DNA of 64,000 bases from DASCQC01 sp036012865. GTDB lineage: Bacteria; Pseudomonadota; Gammaproteobacteria; Comchoanobacterales; Comchoanobacteraceae. The notes under the pieces are model-generated. The model saw nothing but the letters and a program-made list of their open reading frames with translations, was not told where the DNA came from and ran no database searches. Made by a program: the position numbers and the translations under genes. Of the stretch, positions 45,605-54,172 are shown one piece after another (positions within the stretch are counted from its first letter, which is position 1; each line of letters starts with the position of its first letter). Location: assembly GCA_036012865.1 (NCBI GenBank), contig DASCQC010000029.1, positions 40,119 to 104,118 of the forward strand, in the 5' to 3' direction.

Positions 45605-46225
45605 TCACCCGTCAGCATCAACATTTTCGCCCGAAGAACCTGTTGTCACAGTTGGCTTTGGTCCCTTTTTGGAAACTAAAACCTCTGAAAGCTCTTTTGC
45701 TAAAGATTTTTGATTTAATGACAAAACATGCTCATCTTTTGGAAAAACCTCAAAGTTAGGGCAAGGTACATTTTGAATTTTTGCCAACATCCATGCAAGC
45801 CTCAAGCACTTCTCTGTTCCCTCTAGAATATGAATTCCTCTCCACCCTTGCTTCATTGCAATAACAAAAGCTTCTTTGACGACAGCTATATAATGTCCCC
45901 TACTTTTGTGTGTTGTCTCTTGGTCAGACCCTTCAGGATCTCCCGTGACTGCTATCTGTATCATAGACGGAAACTCACCTTCAGGCGTATAAATCATCCT
46001 CCCCCCTGAATCCATTGACACGTAGGCTTTTTCCTTAAAAACATCTTGTTGAGGGTCAGCATAAGGGCCTTTGGGATCTTCTGAAGAAGAAGGAAGGTCT
46101 TCGAAAACTAAATACCCCCACCTGGTTGACTTCAAATAAGCAATATCTTCAGGAGTAAGTTTTGACATCTTATAGACATCACTAATATTCACTTCTGATG
46201 AACCACTATCCTCGATTTCCGTCAT
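45605..46225 (-). CDS. LPD7-like domain protein; candidate effector
   Basis: 206 residues, no signal or membrane segment. Residues about 113-165 contain AFVIAMKQGWRGIHILEGTE followed by CLRLAWMLAKIQNV and PNFEVFPKDE. This follows the LPD7 pattern (A...GW..I...G....R.AW..A......GY.P...D) found in large polyvalent mobile-element proteins and in some Legionella and Coxiella type IV substrates. The flanks are acidic and Ser/Pro-rich. AGGAATAG lies before the ATG. The LPD7 call is from memory of the family pattern and needs a profile search. It is convergent with the 44731 gene. Confidence 0.6.
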   Translation of the reverse strand: MTEIEDSGSSEVNISDVYKMSKLTPEDIAYLKSTRWGYLVFEDLPSSSEDPKGPYADPQQDVFKEKAYVSMDSGGRMIYTPEGEFPSMIQIAVTGDPEGSDQETTHKSRGHYIAVVKEAFVIAMKQGWRGIHILEGTEKCLRLAWMLAKIQNVPCPNFEVFPKDEHVLSLNQKSLAKELSEVLVSKKGPKPTVTTGSSGENVDADG

Positions 46226-46252
46226 ACTCTATTCCTATACAGATTGATATAA

Positions 46253-46258
46253 ATTATA
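46253..46258 (-). promoter_or_regulatory. -10 box of the LPD7-like gene
   Basis: TATAAT on the minus strand in the context CTATAATTT, 28 bp before the ATG. Confidence 0.45.
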
Positions 46259-46344
46259 GACTTTATCCTGCAGCATTTCCATTTTTTTATTGATTATATA
46301 TAGATAAATGGTTACGCTGAAACAACTTTCAATGAGATAAAATT

Positions 46345-46554
46345 ATGCCAAAGATCCAATTTGAACAGGCCCTAAAGGACTTGGAGTCACTAACAAAAAA
46401 ACTTGAATCCGGACAACTATCTCTAGAAGAATCTCTAAAAGCCTTTGAAAAAGGCATTCAGCTCAGCCAACAATGTCAAAAGTCTTTAAGTGATGCCGAA
46501 CAAATCATTAATAAACTAAGCCCCGCGGATACCGTTCATGACGATTCTAAATAG
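46345..46554 (+). CDS. xseB: Exodeoxyribonuclease VII small subunit
   Basis: 69 residues, the usual size. FEQALKDLESLTKKLESGQL and LEESLKAFEKGIQLSQQCQK are the signature helical hairpin. With XseA it degrades single-stranded DNA from both ends. It overlaps ispA by 17 bp, the conserved xseB-ispA arrangement; xseA is not in the window and dxs, often third in this operon, is absent here. Confidence 0.95.
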   Translation: MPKIQFEQALKDLESLTKKLESGQLSLEESLKAFEKGIQLSQQCQKSLSDAEQIINKLSPADTVHDDSK

Positions 46555-47341
46555 CTACCAGCATCGCATTAACACCTTGTTATTGAGCTATATTCACAAG
46601 CAAAAAAGCCCACCTCCTCTACAAGAGGCCTTGGCATATTGTATAGGTGGCAAACATATTCGCGCACTCATTATCTATACTTTAGGCCATGACCTTAATA
46701 TTCCTACCACCACCCTCGACTCTATTGCCATATCCGTTGAACTCATGCATTCATTCACCCTTATTCATGATGATCTTCCCTGCATGGACAACGATGATTT
46801 CAGACGAAACAAGCCCAGCTGTCATCGAAAATTCAATGAAGCTATCGCAGTTTTAGCAGGGGATGCTTTGCAAGCTCTAAGCTATGAAGCTCTTAGCCAA
46901 ACTCCTGGCTGTACCATGGAAATGGTCCAAACTCTCTCCAAAGCCACCGGAGCCAAGGGCCTTTGTGGTGGACAAACTCTAGATTGTCTCAACCATGCCC
47001 AATCTGCCGATGACTATCTTGAAATCATCTCCATGAAGACTGCCGAGCTTATTGCAACATGTTTTAAATTAACTGCATTAATTGCTAGGTTGGATAACCA
47101 GAAGGTTCAACAACTTACCCTCGCAGGAAAACACCTTGGCATTGCTTTTCAGCTACAAGATGACATCCAAGACCACGACCAAGACCATCATTCCATTCTG
47201 CAATTTATTTCATTAGATACTGCTCAACAATGGATCCACCACCATTTTCAAGAAACCCTTCATAACATTACAACATCCCTAAAAAATCACCCTTCTTTTT
47301 ATGATCTGTTTACATTCATAAAAAATCGGGAGTTAGCATGA
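46538..47341 (+). CDS. ispA: Farnesyl diphosphate synthase
   Basis: 267 residues, about 30 shorter than E. coli IspA, mostly at the C-terminal half. The first Asp-rich motif is DDLPCMDNDDFRR (from residue 78) with a two-residue insert between aspartates, as in bacterial type II FPP synthases. GGKHIRALI holds the diphosphate-binding Lys/Arg. The second motif is QLQDDIQD, where the usual DDILD has Gln. It makes the C15 precursor of quinones and undecaprenyl phosphate. It overlaps hemF by 4 nt. Confidence 0.93.
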   Translation: MTILNSYQHRINTLLLSYIHKQKSPPPLQEALAYCIGGKHIRALIIYTLGHDLNIPTTTLDSIAISVELMHSFTLIHDDLPCMDNDDFRRNKPSCHRKFNEAIAVLAGDALQALSYEALSQTPGCTMEMVQTLSKATGAKGLCGGQTLDCLNHAQSADDYLEIISMKTAELIATCFKLTALIARLDNQKVQQLTLAGKHLGIAFQLQDDIQDHDQDHHSILQFISLDTAQQWIHHHFQETLHNITTSLKNHPSFYDLFTFIKNRELA

Positions 47342-48240
47342 ACTCAATCACCGACATCACTCAATATTTCTTTGATTTGCAAAAAAACATTCACAATGAA
47401 CTCAATCATATAACTCAAGACACATCCCAGCAGTCTCCGCTACATTGGGAAAACTATCAAGGGCATATCACCCACTGGGAAAATCAACCTTGTTTTGAAA
47501 AAGCCACCATTAGTGTTAGCCATATTGCGGGTCAATCCTTACCTAAAGCAAGCCTTGATCACGCCAGTGAACTGAAAGAAATTATTAACCAACCCTACGA
47601 AGCTACCGGCATCTCGATGATCTTTCATCCTAGAAACCCTCATGTGCCTACCATGCATGCTAACCTTCGATATTTTCAATGCCAAGACACCTGGTGGTTC
47701 GGTGGAGGCATGGATTTAACGCCCTACTACGGCTATCGTGAAGACGCCATTCACTGGCATCAAAGCTGTCAAACTGCATGCTCAGCTAGCACCCCCAACC
47801 CCTACCCTTGGTTTAAAACTCAATGCGATGATTATTTTTATCTAAAACATCGACAAGAACACCGTGGCATTGGCGGACTTTTTTTTGACAAACTTTACGA
47901 ACCTTCCTTTGAAAGCTGTACAAAACTCATTCAATCCATCGGGGATAACCTAACAAAAGCCTATGCCCCCATTGTTTCCAGAAGACAAAACACTCCCTAT
48001 ACACAAGAACAAACTGAGTTTCAACACTACCGGAGGGGACGCTATGTTGAATTCAACCTCCTTCAAGATCGTGGAACTTTATTTGGGCTACAATCTGGGC
48101 ACCGAACAGAAAATATTCTTGTTTCCATGCCCCCTAAAGTTGCTTGGAAGTACGGTTATCAACCCCAACAAAACACACCTGAAGCAAAACTTATAGAAAC
48201 TTTTTTATCACCCAAAGACTGGATTAAAGAAACCCTATGA
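47338..48240 (+). CDS. hemF: Oxygen-dependent coproporphyrinogen III oxidase
   Basis: 300 residues, full length. It decarboxylates coproporphyrinogen III to protoporphyrinogen IX with O2. Conserved blocks: WWFGGGMDLTPYYGY, HRGIGGLFFDKL, and RRGRYVEFNLLQDRGTLFG followed by RTENILVSMPP. GGGAG precedes the ATG, which overlaps the ispA stop; its own stop overlaps the next ATG. Aerobic enzyme, so the organism makes haem in oxygen. Confidence 0.96.
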   Translation: MNSITDITQYFFDLQKNIHNELNHITQDTSQQSPLHWENYQGHITHWENQPCFEKATISVSHIAGQSLPKASLDHASELKEIINQPYEATGISMIFHPRNPHVPTMHANLRYFQCQDTWWFGGGMDLTPYYGYREDAIHWHQSCQTACSASTPNPYPWFKTQCDDYFYLKHRQEHRGIGGLFFDKLYEPSFESCTKLIQSIGDNLTKAYAPIVSRRQNTPYTQEQTEFQHYRRGRYVEFNLLQDRGTLFGLQSGHRTENILVSMPPKVAWKYGYQPQQNTPEAKLIETFLSPKDWIKETL

Positions 48241-51200
48241 TCACCTTGAATCGTTGGCATGCAAGCATTGTCATTACTGCATTATTACTCGTTACTGCCT
48301 TATTTAATTATGAAAAATCCTTCCCCGTTCTAGATATTGATTTTTCAATTAACTCACAACAGGCCGAAGAAAAAGCGATATCCTTCCTCCAAAAAAACCA
48401 CCTGTATGATGACAAAGATCATTCAGTCAGTATAGTCAAAACAAACCATCCAATAAAAAACTACCTGGAACTTAAAAGCGGCCCCGATCAACTCCAAAGA
48501 TGGGTTGATAAAAACCTCTTTCCCATCGTATATTGGAGCGTAAGATTTTATCAACCCGAACAAATTAAAGAAAGCTATGCCTACCTATCCCCTCAAGGGA
48601 AGGTCATAGGGTTTGAACAAAGAATATCTGAAAACCAAGCCTTACCTCTGATATCAAAAAAAACAGCTATTCAATTAGCCCTAAAAAACCTTAAACAATT
48701 TATTCCCGCAAAGATTAACATGCAACTCATCGATTATTCCACACACAAACAACCTCATCGACTAGATCATACCCTGGTCTTCAAAGACCCTAGAATAAAC
48801 CTCCCTGATAAAGGTCTCAACATTCGAACCATCATCATTAGTGGAAACCAAGTTACCGCTAATATTCCCGATGTGCGCATCCCTGAATCATTCAGAACCC
48901 ATTACGCAGACCTTCGAAGTTACCACAACAACATCTCTTTATTGAGCTCCATTGGCATGGTGCTTCTACTTATTCTTCTCGGTGGTCAAGGTGTATTACA
49001 CCTTATCAAACAGAAACTTTATGCATTCAAAGCATGCTTTGGGTTTGCCGTTACGTTTGCCTTTTTAAACTTAATCAATAGTATTAACCATTGGTCGCAA
49101 AACTGGTTTTTCTATACCACGACCACCCCGACCCTAAGCTTCCAACTTAGCTTGATTGGTTCTGCCGCAATTTCAGCTGCCTCCAGCTTCTTTTTTGTTG
49201 GGTTTCTCATGGCCACTGCAGAAGGACTTGATAGACAAATCAGGCCCCATGGACCTCAATTATTCCAATGCTGGCGATCTAAATTATTGCAAAGTGACCT
49301 TATCAAACACCTATTGGCTAGAGGATGGTTTATTTTCGTGGGCATCCTGATCTACGTTATCAGTTACTATGCGATAACAACCCACTATTTCAACTTTTGG
49401 CAACCCACCAACACCGAATCAGACCCCAATATACTCTCAACGCCTTTTCCTTGGATTCAAGCAGTCATCGGTGCGCTGACTGCATCCGTTACAGAAGAGT
49501 GTTGGTTTCGAGCCATCCCCATTGCCATGACATCAATCTGGGTCCAACAAACCCAAAGGTCTTCTCTTTGGGTCTATTTGGTAGCAACTCTTAGTGCTAT
49601 TATTTGGGCCGGAGCACATGCCAATTATCCTGTATCACCCTATTATGCAAGAGTTATTGAACTATCCATTGCTGGCATGGCCTTGAACTATTGTTATGTC
49701 CGATTTGGATTAATACCTGTAATCCTTGGTCACTTCCTTTTTGACTTACTACTCATGGGGATGCCTATCTTTATGGGTGCAACCACCCACTATTTCCTTT
49801 CTCAGGGCATCCTAATCTTTTTGCTCTCCTCTCCTCTTATAATTTGGTTAATCTCCTTAACAAAGCACGTAAATTTTGATACATCCTACCTCAACAACCA
49901 ATTCAAATACGTTAACCTACCAAAAGTACTAACCCATAAAGAACATAACACATATATTTCAACTAACTCATTAACCATCACCTTCATATTTTGCCTGATA
50001 GTTATCTCCACCTACCCCTGGGTTTATCGTCCACTCAACATCACACCCTTAAATATCTCTCAAGACAAGGCTATCGAACTCGCTTATCAAAAACTACATA
50101 ACTTAAATATCAAACTTGATGACTCAAAATGGGAACAACACGTTTTAGCCTTTCCTGCGAATGACTCAATCGGATGGGCTTTTATCAGTCAAAACAACCT
50201 TCAAAATCCCCTCAAAGCAAATCCCTACCGACTAGCGTTAAGCTACCCAACATGGTCGATCAAATGGAACCGATCACATCAAGACACTTCTGCCAACCTT
50301 CTAGATCGACAAGAATCTTTCGAGATTAGTTTCAATGGGCTAGGTGAAATGACCCAGTATTCTCATGAACTACCTGAAAACAAAAAAACCGACACCTTGA
50401 CAAAACTACAATTTATTGAATCGACCAAACCACTGCTTCCTACCCATGGTGCCTGGAGCCTAAAAGACACCCACCAAGAAACGCATCCCCAAGGAAGAAA
50501 AGATTGGTCAGCAACCTATCGAGCCTTGATGACCGATCTACCCAAAAACTCCGACTTCCTTTATCAGATAACTCTTTCTGGTATGAAATTACTGCATCAA
50601 AGTTACTCGTTAAAAATACCTGAAAAATGGATCAAAAATCATTTATCATTTCAAGCCATTCTAAAGCATTTTAACAACGTGAGCATGATGACTCTAATCC
50701 TCATCATATTCTATTCACTGTACCTTGGCATACAACACTTAGCCCATCGCCCTAAAAAACCATTCTTGCAACTTTTCCTAGCACTAAGTTGTCTCCTATT
50801 ACCCCTCAGCTATTTAAACCTGCCTTCTTTGCTATACTTTCTTCCGACGGTTGGAAACCATGCGCAAACCCTTCTTATTCAAATAGGCTTAAGTGCCTTG
50901 GGATCCTTAGTACAACTGGTTGTCTTGGCTGGCTTACTGAATACTTCCCTAGCTAGCTACACCTATCAAAACACCCGCCCACACTATCAAATGTACTCCT
51001 TAGGTTTTGTGGTAGGCTGCACTCTTTATATTATCAACGAATGGCTACTTTTGAGCCATAACACCCCCCAACTTAACTTGCCCTTCATTCACGTTTATAA
51101 CACTCTCGAACCGACACTTTATACAAGTTTGGAAGGCTTATTAGCCGGAATCACTGTATTTGTTTCTCTTATCCTAATTAACTTACGACAAAAACTACCT

Positions 51201-51515
51201 AAACATGTTATCTATATCATGGCAGTCATGCTAGCTCTATCCTTGCCATCTAGCTATACCCAAAGCATCTCATTGTATTTGACACAAGCCCTTATTTTTG
51301 GCTGTTTCTTGGCTTTTATCTTCCTCGAAATGCTTTCCAAAGATTGGAGAGCCTTCACCGCCTGCTTCATCGGGTACAAGCTTATCCATTGGTTAACCCT
51401 TAGCTTATACACTCCGGAGCTAGGCTATGCCTTGACAGCATCTATGAGCTGCCTAATAGCTTACGGTCTCATGTGTATCACCCTTGAAAAAGAATACTGG
51501 AAAACTTCTCCGTAA
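48237..51515 (+). CDS. Very large CPBP (Rce1-like) intramembrane protease
   Basis: 1092 residues; typical CPBP proteins are 200-300. Residues 1-225 contain one N-terminal helix and a PepSY-like extracytoplasmic module (about 37-130, QQAEEKAISFLQKNHL). Residues 235-540 are membrane helices with the protease motifs: E420/E421 and R425 in TEECWFR, H461 in WAGAHANY, and HFLFD (H499, D503). A second PepSY-like module (about 610-800, ISQDKAIELAYQKLHNL) and a second membrane region (about 840-1090) follow. So it is a two-module protein with one catalytic core. It is the last gene of the overlapping xseB-ispA-hemF run. Substrate unknown. Confidence 0.82.
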   Translation: MITLNRWHASIVITALLLVTALFNYEKSFPVLDIDFSINSQQAEEKAISFLQKNHLYDDKDHSVSIVKTNHPIKNYLELKSGPDQLQRWVDKNLFPIVYWSVRFYQPEQIKESYAYLSPQGKVIGFEQRISENQALPLISKKTAIQLALKNLKQFIPAKINMQLIDYSTHKQPHRLDHTLVFKDPRINLPDKGLNIRTIIISGNQVTANIPDVRIPESFRTHYADLRSYHNNISLLSSIGMVLLLILLGGQGVLHLIKQKLYAFKACFGFAVTFAFLNLINSINHWSQNWFFYTTTTPTLSFQLSLIGSAAISAASSFFFVGFLMATAEGLDRQIRPHGPQLFQCWRSKLLQSDLIKHLLARGWFIFVGILIYVISYYAITTHYFNFWQPTNTESDPNILSTPFPWIQAVIGALTASVTEECWFRAIPIAMTSIWVQQTQRSSLWVYLVATLSAIIWAGAHANYPVSPYYARVIELSIAGMALNYCYVRFGLIPVILGHFLFDLLLMGMPIFMGATTHYFLSQGILIFLLSSPLIIWLISLTKHVNFDTSYLNNQFKYVNLPKVLTHKEHNTYISTNSLTITFIFCLIVISTYPWVYRPLNITPLNISQDKAIELAYQKLHNLNIKLDDSKWEQHVLAFPANDSIGWAFISQNNLQNPLKANPYRLALSYPTWSIKWNRSHQDTSANLLDRQESFEISFNGLGEMTQYSHELPENKKTDTLTKLQFIESTKPLLPTHGAWSLKDTHQETHPQGRKDWSATYRALMTDLPKNSDFLYQITLSGMKLLHQSYSLKIPEKWIKNHLSFQAILKHFNNVSMMTLILIIFYSLYLGIQHLAHRPKKPFLQLFLALSCLLLPLSYLNLPSLLYFLPTVGNHAQTLLIQIGLSALGSLVQLVVLAGLLNTSLASYTYQNTRPHYQMYSLGFVVGCTLYIINEWLLLSHNTPQLNLPFIHVYNTLEPTLYTSLEGLLAGITVFVSLILINLRQKLPKHVIYIMAVMLALSLPSSYTQSISLYLTQALIFGCFLAFIFLEMLSKDWRAFTACFIGYKLIHWLTLSLYTPELGYALTASMSCLIAYGLMCITLEKEYWKTSP

Positions 51516-51965
51516 AAAATTCATTCTATTCCTGACCAAAAAAAATCTGCCCAGTCGTCATCAAAAACCGCATATATTGTCTTCTTCTAAATCTTTGCTC
51601 CAATCATGATAATGACCCCCACAATCTCTAGCCCCACCATCTTCATAATAGGTATCCTCCATTTATCATTTCACCTCTAGCATCTGCTTCACCATATCAA
51701 CCAATAAATTTATTATTCTCATATTTACAGGCTAAGCTTAAGGAATGACTGTTGACTTAAATAACCGCCTTAATAAACCTGTTAATTCAGTGGTTGATTG
51801 AGGTTATAGGCCATGCCATAATACACGTGGAACTTGTTGAGACTTTGTTATGATTTTCAGAGACTCACTTTTAAAGGAATATGGCTTTGGTCCAATGTTT
51901 TGATTTAAAAAACACGGTTAAACAATACCCTTATACTATAGCTTAATTATCGATGGGAGAAATTG
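51516..51965. other. 450-bp gap with a gene remnant and skew change
   Basis: No intact gene. The first part carries a minus-strand remnant of the Sel1-protein tail (51561-51712). From about 51740 the + strand turns G- and T-rich, unlike the rest of the window, and stays so through the DUF805 gene. No clear terminator follows the CPBP gene. A TATACT sequence near 51932 could be the -10 box of the DUF805 gene. Confidence 0.6.
51561..51712 (-). pseudogene. Remnant of the Sel1-protein C-terminal tail
   Basis: A 33-codon stretch (51662 down to 51561) reads MEDTYYEDGGARDCGGHYHD then WSKDLEEDNICGF and a stop. It resembles the acidic aromatic tail of the 54169 Sel1 protein (YKDGGTKEFYDYY, then FWSDDLLEEY). 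DNA just upstream (GAAGCAGATGCTAGAGG) also matches the remnant at 54029-54172 (AAAGCAGATGCTGGAGA). An in-frame stop precedes it and no repeat domain is attached, so it looks like debris of a duplication. Confidence 0.5.
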
Positions 51966-52295
51966 ATGAGTAAAAATATTTTAAAAATGGGGTTTTCACC
52001 GCTTAAGGGCAGAATTTCTAGAGCAGCTTTTTTGGGTTTTACGTTGTTATTATTTGCGGGCTTTGCCGCTCTTGGCTTCTATGATAATTTTGATCCAAAC
52101 AATACATTGGACCAATTGCTTTCGATGGTGTTTTTGTGTTGGATGTTGTTTCAGACATGCCTGGGGGTAAGGCGCCTACATGATACTAACCACAGTGGTT
52201 GGTTTATATGGCTCTTTCCATATTCCCTCTATTTAGTTTTTCGAAAAGGTGATCGTGGCCCTAATGATTATGGAGATGATCCCCTAGATAAATAA
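51966..52295 (+). CDS. DUF805 membrane protein
   Basis: 109 residues from the ATG at 51966 with GGGAGA upstream. DUF805 marks: GRISRAAFLGF at the start, GVRRLHDTNHSGWFIW in the middle, GDRGPNDYGDDPL at the end; three or so membrane helices. The role of DUF805 proteins is unknown. The gene is G/T-rich on the + strand, opposite to all other + strand genes nearby, which suggests recent inversion or acquisition. Confidence 0.88.
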   Translation: MSKNILKMGFSPLKGRISRAAFLGFTLLLFAGFAALGFYDNFDPNNTLDQLLSMVFLCWMLFQTCLGVRRLHDTNHSGWFIWLFPYSLYLVFRKGDRGPNDYGDDPLDK

Positions 52296-52455
52296 TCATT
52301 CTAATGCTTTAGGGCTTGATAACTCAGGATCAACCGCGTAGATTCATTGAACCCTTGCATTCAAGGCCCTCTCTTGTTTCTTTTTTGGCTTGCTTGACGG
52401 TTATTTGTTTAGTTTGATATCTGCTGTTTTTTATACAAAGTATTTTAAATTAACC

Positions 52456-52473
52456 TGAACCTAGCTAGGTTCA
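52456..52473. repeat. 18-bp perfect palindrome
   Basis: TGAACCTAGCTAGGTTCA lies in the gap between the convergent DUF805 and Sel1 genes, at the right edge of the reversed-skew block. It lacks a T-tract, so it is a poor terminator; it could be a protein-binding or recombination site. Confidence 0.6.
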
Positions 52474-52532
52474 TAGCACAGTCAAATTTTATACATTCAA
52501 CCATTCTGAATCTCTATTTAACAGAAACTTCT

Positions 52533-53885
52533 TTAGGACTCTTTATCTTGTTGAATCAACTTTTGTATCTTAAGAATACTTTTCTTTGCTCTTTCATCTC
52601 CAGCCGCCGCTGCCATCTTATACCATTTCAAGGCTTCTTGATAATCAGGTTTATTTCCGGGCTGGCCCTCTCCGTTATAATACATCACACCTAAATTATA
52701 CATAGCCAGAACATTACCAGCATCTGCTGCCTTTTTCCACCATTTGATCGCCTTCCCATAATTAGGCTGGCCCTCTCCGTTATAATACATCCCCCCTAAA
52801 ACAAACATGGCCTCAACATTTCCACCCTCGACTGCCTTTTTCACCCACTTGATTGCCTCTTTATAATTAGGTTTATTTTCGGGCTGACCCTCTCCTGTAT
52901 AATACATCACCCCTAAATTAGACATAGCCTCAACACGTCCACTTTCGGCTGCCTTCTTATACCATTTAAAAGCTTCTTTATAATGAGGTTTATTTCCTGG
53001 CAAGCCTTCTCCATAATAATACATATCCGCTAAATAAAACATAGCTTCAACACCTCTACCTTCAGCTGCCTTCTTATACCACTTCAAAGCTTCTTTATAA
53101 TTAGGTTTATTTCCTGGCTGACCTTGACCAGAATGATACATCCTCCCTAAATTCAACATAGCCATAGCACGTCCACCATCCGCTGCCTTTTTATACCACT
53201 TCAAGGCTTCTTTATAATTTGGCTTATTTCCTGGCTGGCCTTCACCCAACTGATACATCATCCCTAAATCATTCATAGCCCTAGCATCTCTACGATATGC
53301 TGCCTTTTTATACCACTTCAAGGCTTCTTTATAATTTGCCTTACTTCCTGGCTGGCCTTCACCAGACTGATACATCCCACCTAACTGGAACATGGCAATA
53401 GCTACTCCAGCATCCGCTGCCTTTTTATACCACTTCAAGGCTTCTTTATAATTTGGCTTATTTCCTGGCTGGGCCAGGCCACTACCATACTGCGCCCCTA
53501 AATTATACATGGCCCCAACATTACCTCCCTCTGCTGCCTTTTTATGCCACTTAAAGGCTTCTTTATAATTTGGCTTATTTCCTGGCTGGCCTTGACCAAA
53601 TTGATACATCACCCCTAAATTATTCATAGCCTCTACATATCCACCCTCTGCTGCCTTTTTATACCATTTAAAGGCTTCCTTAGCATTAGGCTTATTTCCT
53701 GGCTGCTCCTCTCCTATATAATACATACCTCCTAACCGGTACATATCCTCAAGATTACCCTTGATTGCTTTTTCACATTGTATTAATAATTTCCCCTTCA
53801 TTCCCTCACAACTTAACTCCTTCTCTGCATACACTTGAGTCACAATAATTGACATAATAACCATTAAATACATAAATATATTCAT
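52533..53885 (-). CDS. Secreted Sel1-repeat protein, ten repeats
   Basis: 450 residues. Signal peptide (1-20, ending QVYAEK), a Cys-containing cap (SCEGMKGKLLIQCEKAIKG) and ten Sel1 repeats of mostly 39 residues instead of the usual 36; the extra residues are the loop PGNKPNY. One repeat (near 365) lacks the insert. The DNA period is 117 bp and neighbouring repeats are close to identical, so copy number may change. Exported Sel1 proteins such as Legionella LpnE and EnhC aid host-cell entry; the same is plausible here but not shown. GGGAGA precedes the ATG. Confidence 0.9.
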   Translation of the reverse strand: MNIFMYLMVIMSIIVTQVYAEKELSCEGMKGKLLIQCEKAIKGNLEDMYRLGGMYYIGEEQPGNKPNAKEAFKWYKKAAEGGYVEAMNNLGVMYQFGQGQPGNKPNYKEAFKWHKKAAEGGNVGAMYNLGAQYGSGLAQPGNKPNYKEALKWYKKAADAGVAIAMFQLGGMYQSGEGQPGSKANYKEALKWYKKAAYRRDARAMNDLGMMYQLGEGQPGNKPNYKEALKWYKKAADGGRAMAMLNLGRMYHSGQGQPGNKPNYKEALKWYKKAAEGRGVEAMFYLADMYYYGEGLPGNKPHYKEAFKWYKKAAESGRVEAMSNLGVMYYTGEGQPENKPNYKEAIKWVKKAVEGGNVEAMFVLGGMYYNGEGQPNYGKAIKWWKKAADAGNVLAMYNLGVMYYNGEGQPGNKPDYQEALKWYKMAAAAGDERAKKSILKIQKLIQQDKES

Positions 53886-53905
53886 TTTTATCTCCCAACA
53901 AATAA

Positions 53906-53935
53906 CTTATAGCACACATTTGTTTTTTTGCATAA
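53906..53935 (-). promoter_or_regulatory. Promoter of the ten-repeat Sel1 gene
   Basis: On the minus strand TTATGC, 18 bp, TATAAG, with GTGC before the -10. The -10 and leader match those of the 54169 gene. Confidence 0.55.
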
Positions 53936-54028
53936 GAAATATTAATCAGCAATTTATTGTTATATTTGATGCTTTTTATGTTTAAAAATATTTTGACATT
54001 GTAACTAACCCTTCAAAACTCAAACCCT

Positions 54029-54172
54029 CTATTCATCACAAGCAGCATACACCATTTCCGTATCAGCCTTATCAGCGGCGTCTTCTAAATCCTCGCTCCA
54101 AAAGTATTGATCAGAATCGTAATAACCGTAGTACCCCTTATCTCCAGCATCTGCTTTATCTACTAAATTCAC
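54029..54172 (-). pseudogene. Second tail copy just after the 54169 Sel1 gene, out of frame
   Basis: A 47-codon frame from a GTG at 54172 reads VNLVDKADAGDKGYYGYYDS, then FWSEDLEDAADKADTEMVYAACDE and a stop. The Sel1 protein upstream ends FWSDDLLEEYIYAACDERE, so this is a second, diverged copy of its tail in another frame. Its GTG overlaps the upstream stop and GAGAGAG precedes it, so translation as a coupled small protein is possible. Remnant is the simpler reading. Confidence 0.5.

Noticed and set aside
52563..53766. Regular repeats suggesting a CRISPR array or satellite
   Set aside because: The period is 117 bp with no distinct spacers and is fully explained by in-frame Sel1 repeats.
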